Under the pieces are notes generated by a model. It was given only the letters and a program-made list of their open reading frames with translations. It did not search any database and was not told where the DNA came from. From positions 6,831-70,830 of the forward strand of contig JAEYQK010000075.1 in assembly GCA_023410055.1 (NCBI GenBank): 64,000 nucleotides of DNA, read 5' to 3'. The position numbers and the translations under genes were made by a program. This DNA is from Acidobacteriota bacterium. GTDB taxonomy: Bacteria; Acidobacteriota; Terriglobia; Terriglobales; Acidobacteriaceae. Positions within the stretch are counted from its first letter, which is position 1. The number at the start of each line of letters is the position of its first letter. Of the stretch, positions 40,859 through 48,787 are shown in pieces.

Positions 40859-42485
40859 CTGGCTCCTCCTCTGGCTCGGGCATGTTCGCGTAGTCGTAAG
40901 CTTCCCAGGTCACGACGGGGGTTTCTTCAAAGTTGTATTTCGGTGGCGGCGAAGCGGTCATCCATTCGAGGCCGGTAGCGTTCCACGGATTCGGACCCGC
41001 CGCTTTGCCATAACGCAGCGACCAGAACAGATAGATCAGCGGCAGCAAATAGCCCACCGCAAGGATCGATGCGCCCGCGGTCGAGAGCACGTTGAGAATC
41101 TGAAATTCAGCGGGATAAGCATGGTACCGACGCGGCATGCCCAGATATCCGACGATGAACTGCGGGAAGAACGTGAGATTGAAGCCGAGGAATATCGTCG
41201 CCGCGGCAATCTGTCCCCAGACGTCGGGATATGTCCTTCCTGTGATTTTCGGCCACCAGAAGTGAATTCCCGCCAGGTAGCCCATGACCATGCCCCCCAC
41301 CATGATGTAGTGGAAGTGGGCCACGACGAAGTACGTATCGGTCACGTGCACATCAACACCGAGCGACGCCAGAAACAGCCCCGTCATGCCACCCATGGTG
41401 AACAGGCCGATGAAACCCATCGCGTAGAGCATCGGCGTGTTGAACCGGATCGATCCCTTGTACATCGTCGCGGTCCAGTTGAAGACCTTGATCGCCGAGG
41501 GTACGGCGACCATGTAGCTCAAGAACGAAAAGATCATCGCAGCGTAAACCGATATGCCGGCGACGAACATGTGGTGCGCCCATACCAGAAATCCGAGTAC
41601 GGCGATCGCAATAGAGGCAAGCGCCACAAAGGAATACCCGAAGACTCGCTTATGCGAGAAGCACGCCACCACCTCGCTTACCACTCCCATGCCCGGCAAG
41701 ATCATGATGTACACGGCGGGGTGGGAGTAGAACCAGAACAGGTGCTGAAACAGCAGCGGGTCTCCGCCGAGTTGCGGATTGAAAATACCAATATTGAAAA
41801 GCCGCTCCAGCGCCACCAGCATGAGCGTTATTGCGAGTACCGGCGTTCCGAGTAGCTGAATGATCGAGGTCGCGTAGTTCGACCACAGGAACAGCGGCAT
41901 TCGTCCCCACGTCATGCCCGGAGCGCGCATGCGGTGCATGGTGACAATGAAGTTCAGGCCGGTGAGAATCGACGAGAATCCCGCCACGAAGATCGCCAGT
42001 GCCGCGATGATTACGTTGGTGTTCGAGAACGTCGTGCTGAACGGCGTGTAGAAGGTCCAGCCGGTATCGACACCGCCGATCACGATGTCGTAGACCATCA
42101 TGATTGCGCCGATCGTGTAGAGGTACCAGCTCAGCAGGTTGATCTTCGGAAATGCAAGATCCTTGGCCCCGATCATCAACGGGACCAGAAAATTCCCGAG
42201 AACGGCGGGTACGGACGGAATCAAGAAGAAGAAGATCATCACGATGCCATGCATCGTGAACAGCTTGTTATAAGTATCTGCCTGCACGAGATCGCCGGCT
42301 GGCGTGAGCAGCTCAAGCCGGATCAACAACGCGAAGAATCCGCCCACAAAAAACATCAGCGTGATGCTGATCAGGTACAGCAAGGCGATTCGCTTGTGGT
42401 CCGTGGTCAGCAGCCAGGACTTGATGCCGTAGTCAGCGTTCAAGTAATTCGTCGTTTCTATTTCGGGACGAGTTGCGGTTGCCAT
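40848..42485 (-). CDS. coxA: Cytochrome c oxidase subunit I (A2-type haem-copper oxidase)
   Basis: The 545-residue catalytic subunit reduces oxygen at the haem a3-CuB centre. It shows the loop WFYSHPAVYIMILPG, with Ala where A1 enzymes have Glu, the usual mark of the A2 group. FLVWAHHMFVAG supplies the two CuB histidines, and HVTDTYFVVAHFHYIMVG the haem ligands. Twelve hydrophobic helices are evident. It is four bases downstream of subunit II, and its end overlaps subunit III. A2 enzymes often pair with alternative complex III, as here. Confidence 0.96.
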   Translation of the reverse strand: MATATRPEIETTNYLNADYGIKSWLLTTDHKRIALLYLISITLMFFVGGFFALLIRLELLTPAGDLVQADTYNKLFTMHGIVMIFFFLIPSVPAVLGNFLVPLMIGAKDLAFPKINLLSWYLYTIGAIMMVYDIVIGGVDTGWTFYTPFSTTFSNTNVIIAALAIFVAGFSSILTGLNFIVTMHRMRAPGMTWGRMPLFLWSNYATSIIQLLGTPVLAITLMLVALERLFNIGIFNPQLGGDPLLFQHLFWFYSHPAVYIMILPGMGVVSEVVACFSHKRVFGYSFVALASIAIAVLGFLVWAHHMFVAGISVYAAMIFSFLSYMVAVPSAIKVFNWTATMYKGSIRFNTPMLYAMGFIGLFTMGGMTGLFLASLGVDVHVTDTYFVVAHFHYIMVGGMVMGYLAGIHFWWPKITGRTYPDVWGQIAAATIFLGFNLTFFPQFIVGYLGMPRRYHAYPAEFQILNVLSTAGASILAVGYLLPLIYLFWSLRYGKAAGPNPWNATGLEWMTASPPPKYNFEETPVVTWEAYDYANMPEPEEEPVAR

Positions 42486-42488
42486 GAG

Positions 42489-43481
42489 CTATTGCACCTG
42501 TGGAGCGCCGGCCTGTGCCGGAACTGCTGGACGGCTGCTGACCGGTTCTCGCTGAGCCGGCGTCGACAATGACTTCACGTAGGAAATCAATGCCAATACC
42601 TGTTCTTCACTCAGCACGCCTTGGAACGTCGGCATAATGGGCTTAAATCCGGCGACGACCTTTGCACCGGGATTCAGTATCGACTCGCGAACGTAATTGT
42701 CGTCGGCCACGACCGAGCTGCCGTCATCCATCAGCGTCGTCCGCCCGTATACACCTTGCAGATTCGGGCCACGCCCTTGCGTATCGAAGCGATGACAGTT
42801 CGCGCAACCCAGCTGCTGGAAGATCTTTTGGCCGGTGGACGCCAGCGAACCTTCCCCGCCGCCACTCTGCAACCACGCTTCGTACTCAGCAGGCTCCATC
42901 ACAACGATTTGGCCGATCATGCCAGAGTGTTGGGTTCCGCAATACTCGGCACAGAACAGGTGATAGCGACCGGGCTTCGTCGCATGGAACCAGGTAGTCG
43001 TATAGCGTCCGGGGAGCACATCAGCTTTGATGCGGAACGCCGGGATGAAAAAACTGTGAATCACGTCCTGCGAGATCATCGTCAGGCGAACGTCCTTGTA
43101 GGCTGGCACATGAAGTTCATTGATCTCGCGCACGCCGTCGGGGTGCTGAACCTTCCACATCCATTGCTTCCCTACGACGAATACTTCCATCGCGTCGCGC
43201 GGCGGCTTAGCTTCCTGAAAGTAGATCGTGGTGCCCCAGGCGAAAAAGGTCATGAAAATGAAAAGTGGAATGATGCTCCACGTCAGCTCCAGTGGCAGAG
43301 ACCCTTCAATCTGCACGGCCTTGTGCTTTCCATGCCGATACTTCATCGCGAACAGGAATATCAGCAGAAAGATCAGCAGGGTGACAGCGCCGGTGACGGC
43401 GACCAAATATATGAAGAGCGCGTCCAAGTTACTGGCGCTACTAGACGCGGCCGTCGGCCAAAGTGGAAAATTTTCGCCCAT
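42489..43481 (-). CDS. coxB: Cytochrome c oxidase subunit II with fused cytochrome c domain (caa3 type)
   Basis: The 330-residue protein has two N-terminal membrane helices and then the CuA domain: HSFFIPAFRIKADVLPG, then FCAEYCGTQHSGMIG, giving the two Cys, His, Glu and Met ligands. A C-terminal class I cytochrome c is fused (GCANCHRFDTQG; IMPTFQGVLSEEQV), which defines the caa3 type. It accepts electrons directly from ActA or ActE haem c or from a soluble carrier. It is the first oxidase gene, just five bases after the SCO gene. Confidence 0.95.
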   Translation of the reverse strand: MGENFPLWPTAASSSASNLDALFIYLVAVTGAVTLLIFLLIFLFAMKYRHGKHKAVQIEGSLPLELTWSIIPLFIFMTFFAWGTTIYFQEAKPPRDAMEVFVVGKQWMWKVQHPDGVREINELHVPAYKDVRLTMISQDVIHSFFIPAFRIKADVLPGRYTTTWFHATKPGRYHLFCAEYCGTQHSGMIGQIVVMEPAEYEAWLQSGGGEGSLASTGQKIFQQLGCANCHRFDTQGRGPNLQGVYGRTTLMDDGSSVVADDNYVRESILNPGAKVVAGFKPIMPTFQGVLSEEQVLALISYVKSLSTPAQREPVSSRPAVPAQAGAPQVQ

Positions 43482-43486
43482 ATCTT

Positions 43487-44359
43487 TCAGTTCTTGCGCG
43501 CAGTGGACAGGATCTCAGCGTTGCGCGCGTTGTCTTTTCCCTTCGGTTCCCTGCGGAACATTACGATCAAGAAAGAGCCCAGTATCAGCAACGTGATTAC
43601 GCCGCCCAGACGCACGATATTGGTCACGACCGCACCGTACCTGCCGGTACGCGGGTCGTAGTGATAGCAATAGAGCAGGACGGCGTCGACCGGATTTCCG
43701 ATCTTGTCGTGTGAAGCTTCTACCAGCGCAAGGCGCAAGTCTTTCGCGGGATAATCCACACCGTAGAAATAGTGAGAGAGCTTTCCTTCCGGCGTGGCGA
43801 CCATGATGGCCGTCGCGTGCGCAAACTGTTGCAGCTTCTCGTCCCACTGATAATGGAAGCCGACCGCATTGGTCAGAGCCGTTATCGACTGTTGATCACC
43901 CGTCAGGAAATGCCACCCGGATTCAGCGCCTGGTTTCCCGAGCCGTTGCAGGTAAGCCTTCTTCTTCGACGCCGCCAATGCTGGCTTTTCGCGCGAGTCG
44001 AAGCTGACCGTCACCACCTCGTAGTCCTTGCCGATGTCGAACGCAAGAAGACGGAATGTGCCACTCAGTCCATTTAGGACTTCGGTGCAGAGCATCGGGC
44101 AATCGTAGTAAACGAGGTTAACGACAACCGGGCGGCCAGCCTGAAAGTACTGCCGCAATGTGACGTTTTGGCCAGTCTCATCATGAAAAGGCAAATCGAG
44201 CGGCAATTGCGCGCCGAGTTTCTGCTCCACGGAGACGTTGCTCAGATTGGGCGGCAACGTGGTCGAGGGCAAGTCCTGGCCTCGCATGATTCCGCCCTGA
44301 GCATTCGCCAGACTGGCAAACATGCAGGCGAGCGCTGCCGACTGCAGGACCTTCTTCAT
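43487..44359 (-). CDS. SCO1/SenC-type copper chaperone
   Basis: The 290-residue protein has a signal peptide (MKKVLQSAALACMFASLANA), the thioredoxin fold with YDCPMLCTEVLNGL (CxxxC) and a C-terminal His for copper (QFAHATAIMV). A C-terminal membrane helix (IVRLGGVITLLILGSFLIVM) anchors it. SCO proteins deliver copper to the CuA site of subunit II, encoded next. The first eight residues of the longest frame are dropped because the ATG at 44359 gives a normal signal peptide. Confidence 0.9.
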   Translation of the reverse strand: MKKVLQSAALACMFASLANAQGGIMRGQDLPSTTLPPNLSNVSVEQKLGAQLPLDLPFHDETGQNVTLRQYFQAGRPVVVNLVYYDCPMLCTEVLNGLSGTFRLLAFDIGKDYEVVTVSFDSREKPALAASKKKAYLQRLGKPGAESGWHFLTGDQQSITALTNAVGFHYQWDEKLQQFAHATAIMVATPEGKLSHYFYGVDYPAKDLRLALVEASHDKIGNPVDAVLLYCYHYDPRTGRYGAVVTNIVRLGGVITLLILGSFLIVMFRREPKGKDNARNAEILSTARKN

Positions 44360-44417
44360 GTGCCTTGATATTGCGCTACTCACAATGTCCTCTTCTCGCC
44401 TTGTCGGCGCGATCTCC

Positions 44418-44984
44418 TTATTTGTTCGCCGGACCCTCTCCTGCCCGTTCTCTGGTTTCGGCTCCGCCCGAACCCGGCGCAGGAGCCTGTGCCTGCTGCA
44501 CCGCCGCGTTATTGGGTGTCTGCGGACGCGTTGGTAGCCCCTGTTTCGCCAGTGTCTGCATCGCCTGTTCTATCGGGATGTGTGCGACACCCGCGTTTTG
44601 ATCGACCCAACCGTAGGTATTCAGGACTTGCTCTTCGTAATCGCGGAATTTGTTCATATCGGCGACATCATCAGCCTGGAGACGCGGCGGCGGAAACGTC
44701 CGCTCAGGATCGCCCTGCGGCAATTGCCGTGTGCTGCTCATGATGGGACCTGCGGTTGGCGTCGGTGCCTTAGCTGATCCGGCGTAATACTTGTAGACCG
44801 ACCAGAGCGCCAGGTGCATGAATACACCGGCGATCGCGAGCGCGATGAGAAAGCCGACGATCGCCTTAGCGTTCATATCCGTGCGATCGTAATCGACCTC
44901 CGGATTACGCACTTGCTCCGGATAAATCTCGCCCTCGATGTCCTTCCCGTGATCAGTCGGATCAGGATTGAAGTTCGTGCTCAT
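44418..44984 (-). CDS. Membrane-anchored protein of the ACIII-caa3 cluster, function unknown
   Basis: The 188-residue protein has an acidic N-terminus, one membrane helix (IVGFLIALAIAGVFMHLALW), then a short periplasmic domain. That domain contains FRDYEEQVLNTYGWVDQNAGVAHIPIEQAMQTL and ends in a Pro/Gln/Ala-rich tail. It has no cysteine, haem motif or CuA motif. Its start overlaps the end of actF by 23 bases, so it is translated with it. It may be an accessory or assembly subunit of complex III or the oxidase. I recall the YGWVD...IPIxxAM pattern in similar loci, but not a proven role. Confidence 0.75.
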   Translation of the reverse strand: MSTNFNPDPTDHGKDIEGEIYPEQVRNPEVDYDRTDMNAKAIVGFLIALAIAGVFMHLALWSVYKYYAGSAKAPTPTAGPIMSSTRQLPQGDPERTFPPPRLQADDVADMNKFRDYEEQVLNTYGWVDQNAGVAHIPIEQAMQTLAKQGLPTRPQTPNNAAVQQAQAPAPGSGGAETRERAGEGPANK

Positions 44985-46185
44985 GCTCGTGTCCCTGCTC
45001 GAAAAGTAAGGTTACGTGTTCGTCATATTGCGCAAGTAGAGGCCTGCGCTTCAGATTGAAGAAGAAGTAAGTCAGCCAGAGTCCCGCCATGCCAAGTGGG
45101 ACAACGGCATTGAGCCAGCTGTAATGGAAGTGCCCCTTTCGGTTGTCGAAACTCGGCATGATGATGTACAGCAAATCCATGTATCGTGCTACGACCAGCC
45201 ACAGGGCGATCCAGCGAAGCGACTTCCAGTCACTCTTAACCTGCCGCGACAACAGAAACGCAAATGGAATCGCGAACTCTATAAAGATGAGCAGAAAGCC
45301 CCAAACGTTCCATCCTCCGCGAGTGCGATTTAGGTACCAGGTAATCTCGTCTGGCAGGTTACCTGCCCAGATGATCAGCCACTGCGATAGGGCGAACCAT
45401 CCCCACATCATCGTGAAGGCCATCATCAGCTTGCCGTGGTCGAGGAACTGGTCGGGCTTCCATGCTTCCGAAAGAGGTTTGTAGCGGACCAGCGCCGAAC
45501 CAATCAGCACGATGAAACAAAGCGTGAGTAGTCCCTGTCCGGCCATAAACAAAAGACCGTAAATCGTCGAGGCCCAGTGTGGATCGACCGACATCACCCA
45601 GTCCACCGACGCGAACGTTATCGAGAACCCATAGAAGACAATGCCGGGACCGCTAATTCGGCGAAGCTTAACGTCGAAGTTGACCAGCGGAGGCTTATCC
45701 TGCCGGTCGGAGATCTTGCCCAACGCGACTACCAGAGCTGACCAGGCAAGGAAATACAGCACCGCCCGCAATAAGAAGAACCGAAGGCTGAGATACTGCG
45801 CCGCCACGCGACGGACGTCCGCATCAGACGCGAGCACGTCAGCGCGCGACCACGGATAAAGATGATGCAAGCCGATCAGAATCGGGATGAACAGCACGAT
45901 CATCAGCGGCAGCGTCCTCATGCCCGCTTCGAGAATGCGCCGTGCCACAGTTCCCCACGCACCACCCGTGAGGTGATAGACCATCAGGATAGCCATGCAG
46001 CCCAGCGTCAGGCCGAGGCACCACATGTATCCCAGCAGGAACGAGCGATAGAACTCATCGGCTTCGATAATCCAACCGATTATCCCACCTATACTACCTA
46101 GCGCTCCGACGATAAGGGCATTACGCTGCCACTTCTCCACGATCGGAGGTGCCATCAAGTCCAGGCCTGGGCGCGCAGTGCTCAT
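44962..46185 (-). CDS. actF: Alternative complex III subunit ActF (NrfD-like membrane protein)
   Basis: The 407-residue protein has about ten transmembrane helices: SIGGIIGWIIEADEFYRSFLLGYMWCLGLT at the start, SALVVALGKISDRQ, WVMSVDPHWASTIYG and MWGWFALSQWLIIWAG. It is an NrfD/PsrC-type quinol-interacting subunit, one of two in the complex. The C-terminus ends EHEHELQS. Its start overlaps actE by four bases. It lies at its normal place at the end of actABCDEF. Confidence 0.93.
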   Translation of the reverse strand: MSTARPGLDLMAPPIVEKWQRNALIVGALGSIGGIIGWIIEADEFYRSFLLGYMWCLGLTLGCMAILMVYHLTGGAWGTVARRILEAGMRTLPLMIVLFIPILIGLHHLYPWSRADVLASDADVRRVAAQYLSLRFFLLRAVLYFLAWSALVVALGKISDRQDKPPLVNFDVKLRRISGPGIVFYGFSITFASVDWVMSVDPHWASTIYGLLFMAGQGLLTLCFIVLIGSALVRYKPLSEAWKPDQFLDHGKLMMAFTMMWGWFALSQWLIIWAGNLPDEITWYLNRTRGGWNVWGFLLIFIEFAIPFAFLLSRQVKSDWKSLRWIALWLVVARYMDLLYIIMPSFDNRKGHFHYSWLNAVVPLGMAGLWLTYFFFNLKRRPLLAQYDEHVTLLFEQGHEHEHELQS

Positions 46186-46889
46186 TTATTCTCCTTCTTG
46201 GGGGTGTAGATCTCGCCCGACGAACCGTTAGGCGCGGGCGTAATCGTCGCGCCCGTACCGGGAGTTCCGGGAAGCGGCGGCGATGCGGACGGCATGTTCT
46301 GTCCCGCAGGAACCATGCTGCCCGGAGCAGCCTGACTCAATTGCAGTGCGCGTATGTATGCGACGATGTTCCAGCGATCCTGAGGCGTGATCTGCTGAGC
46401 GTAATCCGGCATGGCGCCGAAGCCATTCGTCATCACGTCGTAGAAATGGCCGAGCGGTGACGTACGCAGCCGATCAGTGTGATACGACGGAGGACGACGA
46501 TACCCGCGCTGCACGATCATGCCGTTGCCGACACCTGTGCGCGAGTGGCACGGCGCGCAATACACGTTGTACCGCTCGCGCCCTCGCTCAAGCACTTCTT
46601 GCGTCACCGGGAACGGCATCACGTTGCCAACCTGATTCCCCATCATGCCCGTGTAGAAATAGGTGTCGGCTCGGAGATTGCCACGCGCGACAGTACCGGG
46701 CACAAGCGACCTCGACGAGCGTCCGTCTTCGTAGAAATCGCTCTTGCGCAGTGGCTTGAAACGCGGCTGGTTCTGCATGTCCTCGCGACAGGCCGTAAGC
46801 ACGAGCAGCGAAAGGAATGCAGCTGCCAACAGCCAACGGCCGACGATACTTTTGCAGTTCGTCTTAATTGGACACCTCCGTGACCGCAC
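46182..46889 (-). CDS. actE: Alternative complex III subunit ActE (monohaem cytochrome c lipoprotein)
   Basis: The product is a lipoprotein with a cytochrome c domain. The lipobox is LLVLTAC; the haem motif is YNVYCAPCHSRTG; FGAMPDYAQQITPQDRW gives the axial Met and the following helix. The tail is rich in Pro and Gly. The open frame begins with GTG at 46889, which has no good ribosome binding site. GGAGG lies six bases before an in-frame ATT at about 46868, which overlaps the actD stop. That ATT may be the real start, giving 228 residues. ActE passes electrons towards the oxidase. Confidence 0.9.
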   Translation of the reverse strand: MRSRRCPIKTNCKSIVGRWLLAAAFLSLLVLTACREDMQNQPRFKPLRKSDFYEDGRSSRSLVPGTVARGNLRADTYFYTGMMGNQVGNVMPFPVTQEVLERGRERYNVYCAPCHSRTGVGNGMIVQRGYRRPPSYHTDRLRTSPLGHFYDVMTNGFGAMPDYAQQITPQDRWNIVAYIRALQLSQAAPGSMVPAGQNMPSASPPLPGTPGTGATITPAPNGSSGEIYTPKKENK

Positions 46890-47397
46890 GGGGATTTAGG
46901 TCCAACAAGAACCGCTCGGTTTCCGTCCGTTCAAACCGCGGGTCGGTGGCTTCAATGCAAAGGAAAAACTTGTCCCGAGTGGCCGCACTAAACTCCTCGG
47001 AATTGAATATCGGATGATGAGGCATGGGCAGTCCGTTAAGCGCGAACATGCCGAACACGGCCGCTATGCCCGCAAACAGCACCGTCATTTCAAACGTCAC
47101 GATAATGAACGAAGGCCAGGAGTGAAACGGGCGCCCACCCACATTGAGCGGATACGCGATGTTGTTAATCCAGTACTGCAACATATAGGCCGACCCGCCG
47201 CCGAGCAGTCCGCCAATGAGCGTAAGCGTCGGAACGTACGACTTCTTTGATCCCAACGCTTCAGCCAGGTCATGCACCGGGAACGGTGTGTACGCATCCA
47301 TGCGCCGGTAGCCCTCGAGGTACGCTCGACGAGTGGCCGTCAAAATCTCGGAGGGCGAGTCGAACTCAGCAAGCAATCCGTAAAGAGGAGCTTTCAT
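46864..47397 (-). CDS. actD: Alternative complex III subunit ActD (DUF3341)
   Basis: The 177-residue protein has two membrane helices (TLIGGLLGGGSAYMLQYWIN and IIVTFEMTVLFAGIAAVFGM) and a cytoplasmic N-terminal domain (YGLLAEFDSPSEILTATRRA). The family is found only in alternative complex III and related DMSO-reductase-type complexes. It has no cofactor. It begins four bases inside actC and is followed by actE with an overlap. Confidence 0.92.
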   Translation of the reverse strand: MKAPLYGLLAEFDSPSEILTATRRAYLEGYRRMDAYTPFPVHDLAEALGSKKSYVPTLTLIGGLLGGGSAYMLQYWINNIAYPLNVGGRPFHSWPSFIIVTFEMTVLFAGIAAVFGMFALNGLPMPHHPIFNSEEFSAATRDKFFLCIEATDPRFERTETERFLLDLNPRAVTEVSN

Positions 47398-48785
47398 CGT
47401 GCCGCCACCTCCTCTGTCGTCTCGTGTACGAGTTCTCGCATTTCAAAAATTGGTATCGCCGGCACAAGCCGCAGGAACAGGAACATAGCCGCCGTGAAGA
47501 AGCCGATGGTTCCGAGAAAAATCGCCCAGTCCCATCGCGTCGGTACGTACATGCCCCAGGAGGACGGAAGGAAGTCGCGATGCAAACTGATTACGACAAT
47601 CATCACGCGTTCAAACCACATTCCGAGCAGAACACCGGCCGAGATTAAGAAGAGCAGAATGTTCGACTGACGGAACTTCTTCAACCAGAGCAGTTGCGGA
47701 AGGGCCACATTACACAGAATCGTTCCCCAATAGACGAACGCATACGGTCCGTGCTCCCGGTTCCACGTCAAGTACTTCTCGTACTGGTTAACACCGTACC
47801 AACTGAAAAACGTCTCGGTGACGTAGCCGTAGGCCACAATCAGGCCGGTCGCGAGCATCAGTTTCGCTGCGTTATCAAGGTGACGCATCGTGATCACATC
47901 CTGCAATCCGTAGATCTTGCGGATCGGAATTGCGAGAATGAGCACCATGGCAAACCCAGAGAAGATCGCTCCGGCAACGAAGTACGGCGGGAAGATCGTC
48001 GCATGCCATCCGGGCACGATCGCCACCGAAAAGTCGAAGCTGACGACCGTGTGCACCGAAAGCACCAGCGGTGTAGCCAGACCGGCAAGAAGCAGGTACG
48101 TCGACTGATAATTGTTCCAGTGCCGTGCAGAGCCGCGCCATCCCATGGCCAGCATGGCGTAAATGCCTTTGGCCCACTTGCTCACCGCCCGATCGCGCAT
48201 ACAAGCAAGATCAGGCACCAAGCCCACATACCAGAACAGCAGTGAAATCGTGAAATACGTTGATACCGCGAACACGTCCCACACCAGCGGGCTGCGAAAG
48301 TTCGGCCACATCGTCATCGTGTTCGGGTACGGGAACATCCAGTAGAACAGCCACGGACGGCCCATGTGCAGCAGCGGGAACATGCCCGCGCACATCACGG
48401 CAAACAGCGTCATCGCTTCGGCAAAGCGATTGATCGAACTGCGCCATGTCTGCTTCAGCAGCAACAAGATCGCCGAGATGAACGTCCCGGCGTGACCGAT
48501 TCCGATCCACCACACGAAATTGATGATCGCGAAGCCCCACGCGACCGGAATGTTGATGCCCCAGATGCCGACGCCACGGTAGATCAAATAGCAGATCGCC
48601 AGGGTGAGTATGCCCACCAGTGACATACCCGCCATAAAACCCATGTACCAGCCCAAAGGCGTGCGACGCGAGAGAACGATCGCGCTGAGCTTGTCCGTAA
48701 TCGTCGCGTAAGTATGCCCTGGCAATATGACAGGCGGACGCCCGTGCGTTTCCTGCATGTGCTCGGTTGCGCGTGTCTCAGGCAT
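47394..48785 (-). CDS. actC: Alternative complex III subunit ActC (NrfD-like membrane protein)
   Basis: The 463-residue protein has about ten transmembrane helices: GWYMGFMAGMSLVGILTLAI, NFVWWIGIGHAGTFISAILLL, VFAVSTYFTISLLFWYVGLVPDLA and SVHTVVSFDFSVAIVPGWHATIFPPYF (in parts) are conserved in PsrC/NrfD-type subunits that bind quinol. It is two bases downstream of actB. ActC interacts with the iron-sulfur part of ActB and is a likely site of quinol oxidation. Confidence 0.94.
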   Translation of the reverse strand: MPETRATEHMQETHGRPPVILPGHTYATITDKLSAIVLSRRTPLGWYMGFMAGMSLVGILTLAICYLIYRGVGIWGINIPVAWGFAIINFVWWIGIGHAGTFISAILLLLKQTWRSSINRFAEAMTLFAVMCAGMFPLLHMGRPWLFYWMFPYPNTMTMWPNFRSPLVWDVFAVSTYFTISLLFWYVGLVPDLACMRDRAVSKWAKGIYAMLAMGWRGSARHWNNYQSTYLLLAGLATPLVLSVHTVVSFDFSVAIVPGWHATIFPPYFVAGAIFSGFAMVLILAIPIRKIYGLQDVITMRHLDNAAKLMLATGLIVAYGYVTETFFSWYGVNQYEKYLTWNREHGPYAFVYWGTILCNVALPQLLWLKKFRQSNILLFLISAGVLLGMWFERVMIVVISLHRDFLPSSWGMYVPTRWDWAIFLGTIGFFTAAMFLFLRLVPAIPIFEMRELVHETTEEVAAR

Positions 48786-48787
48786 CG

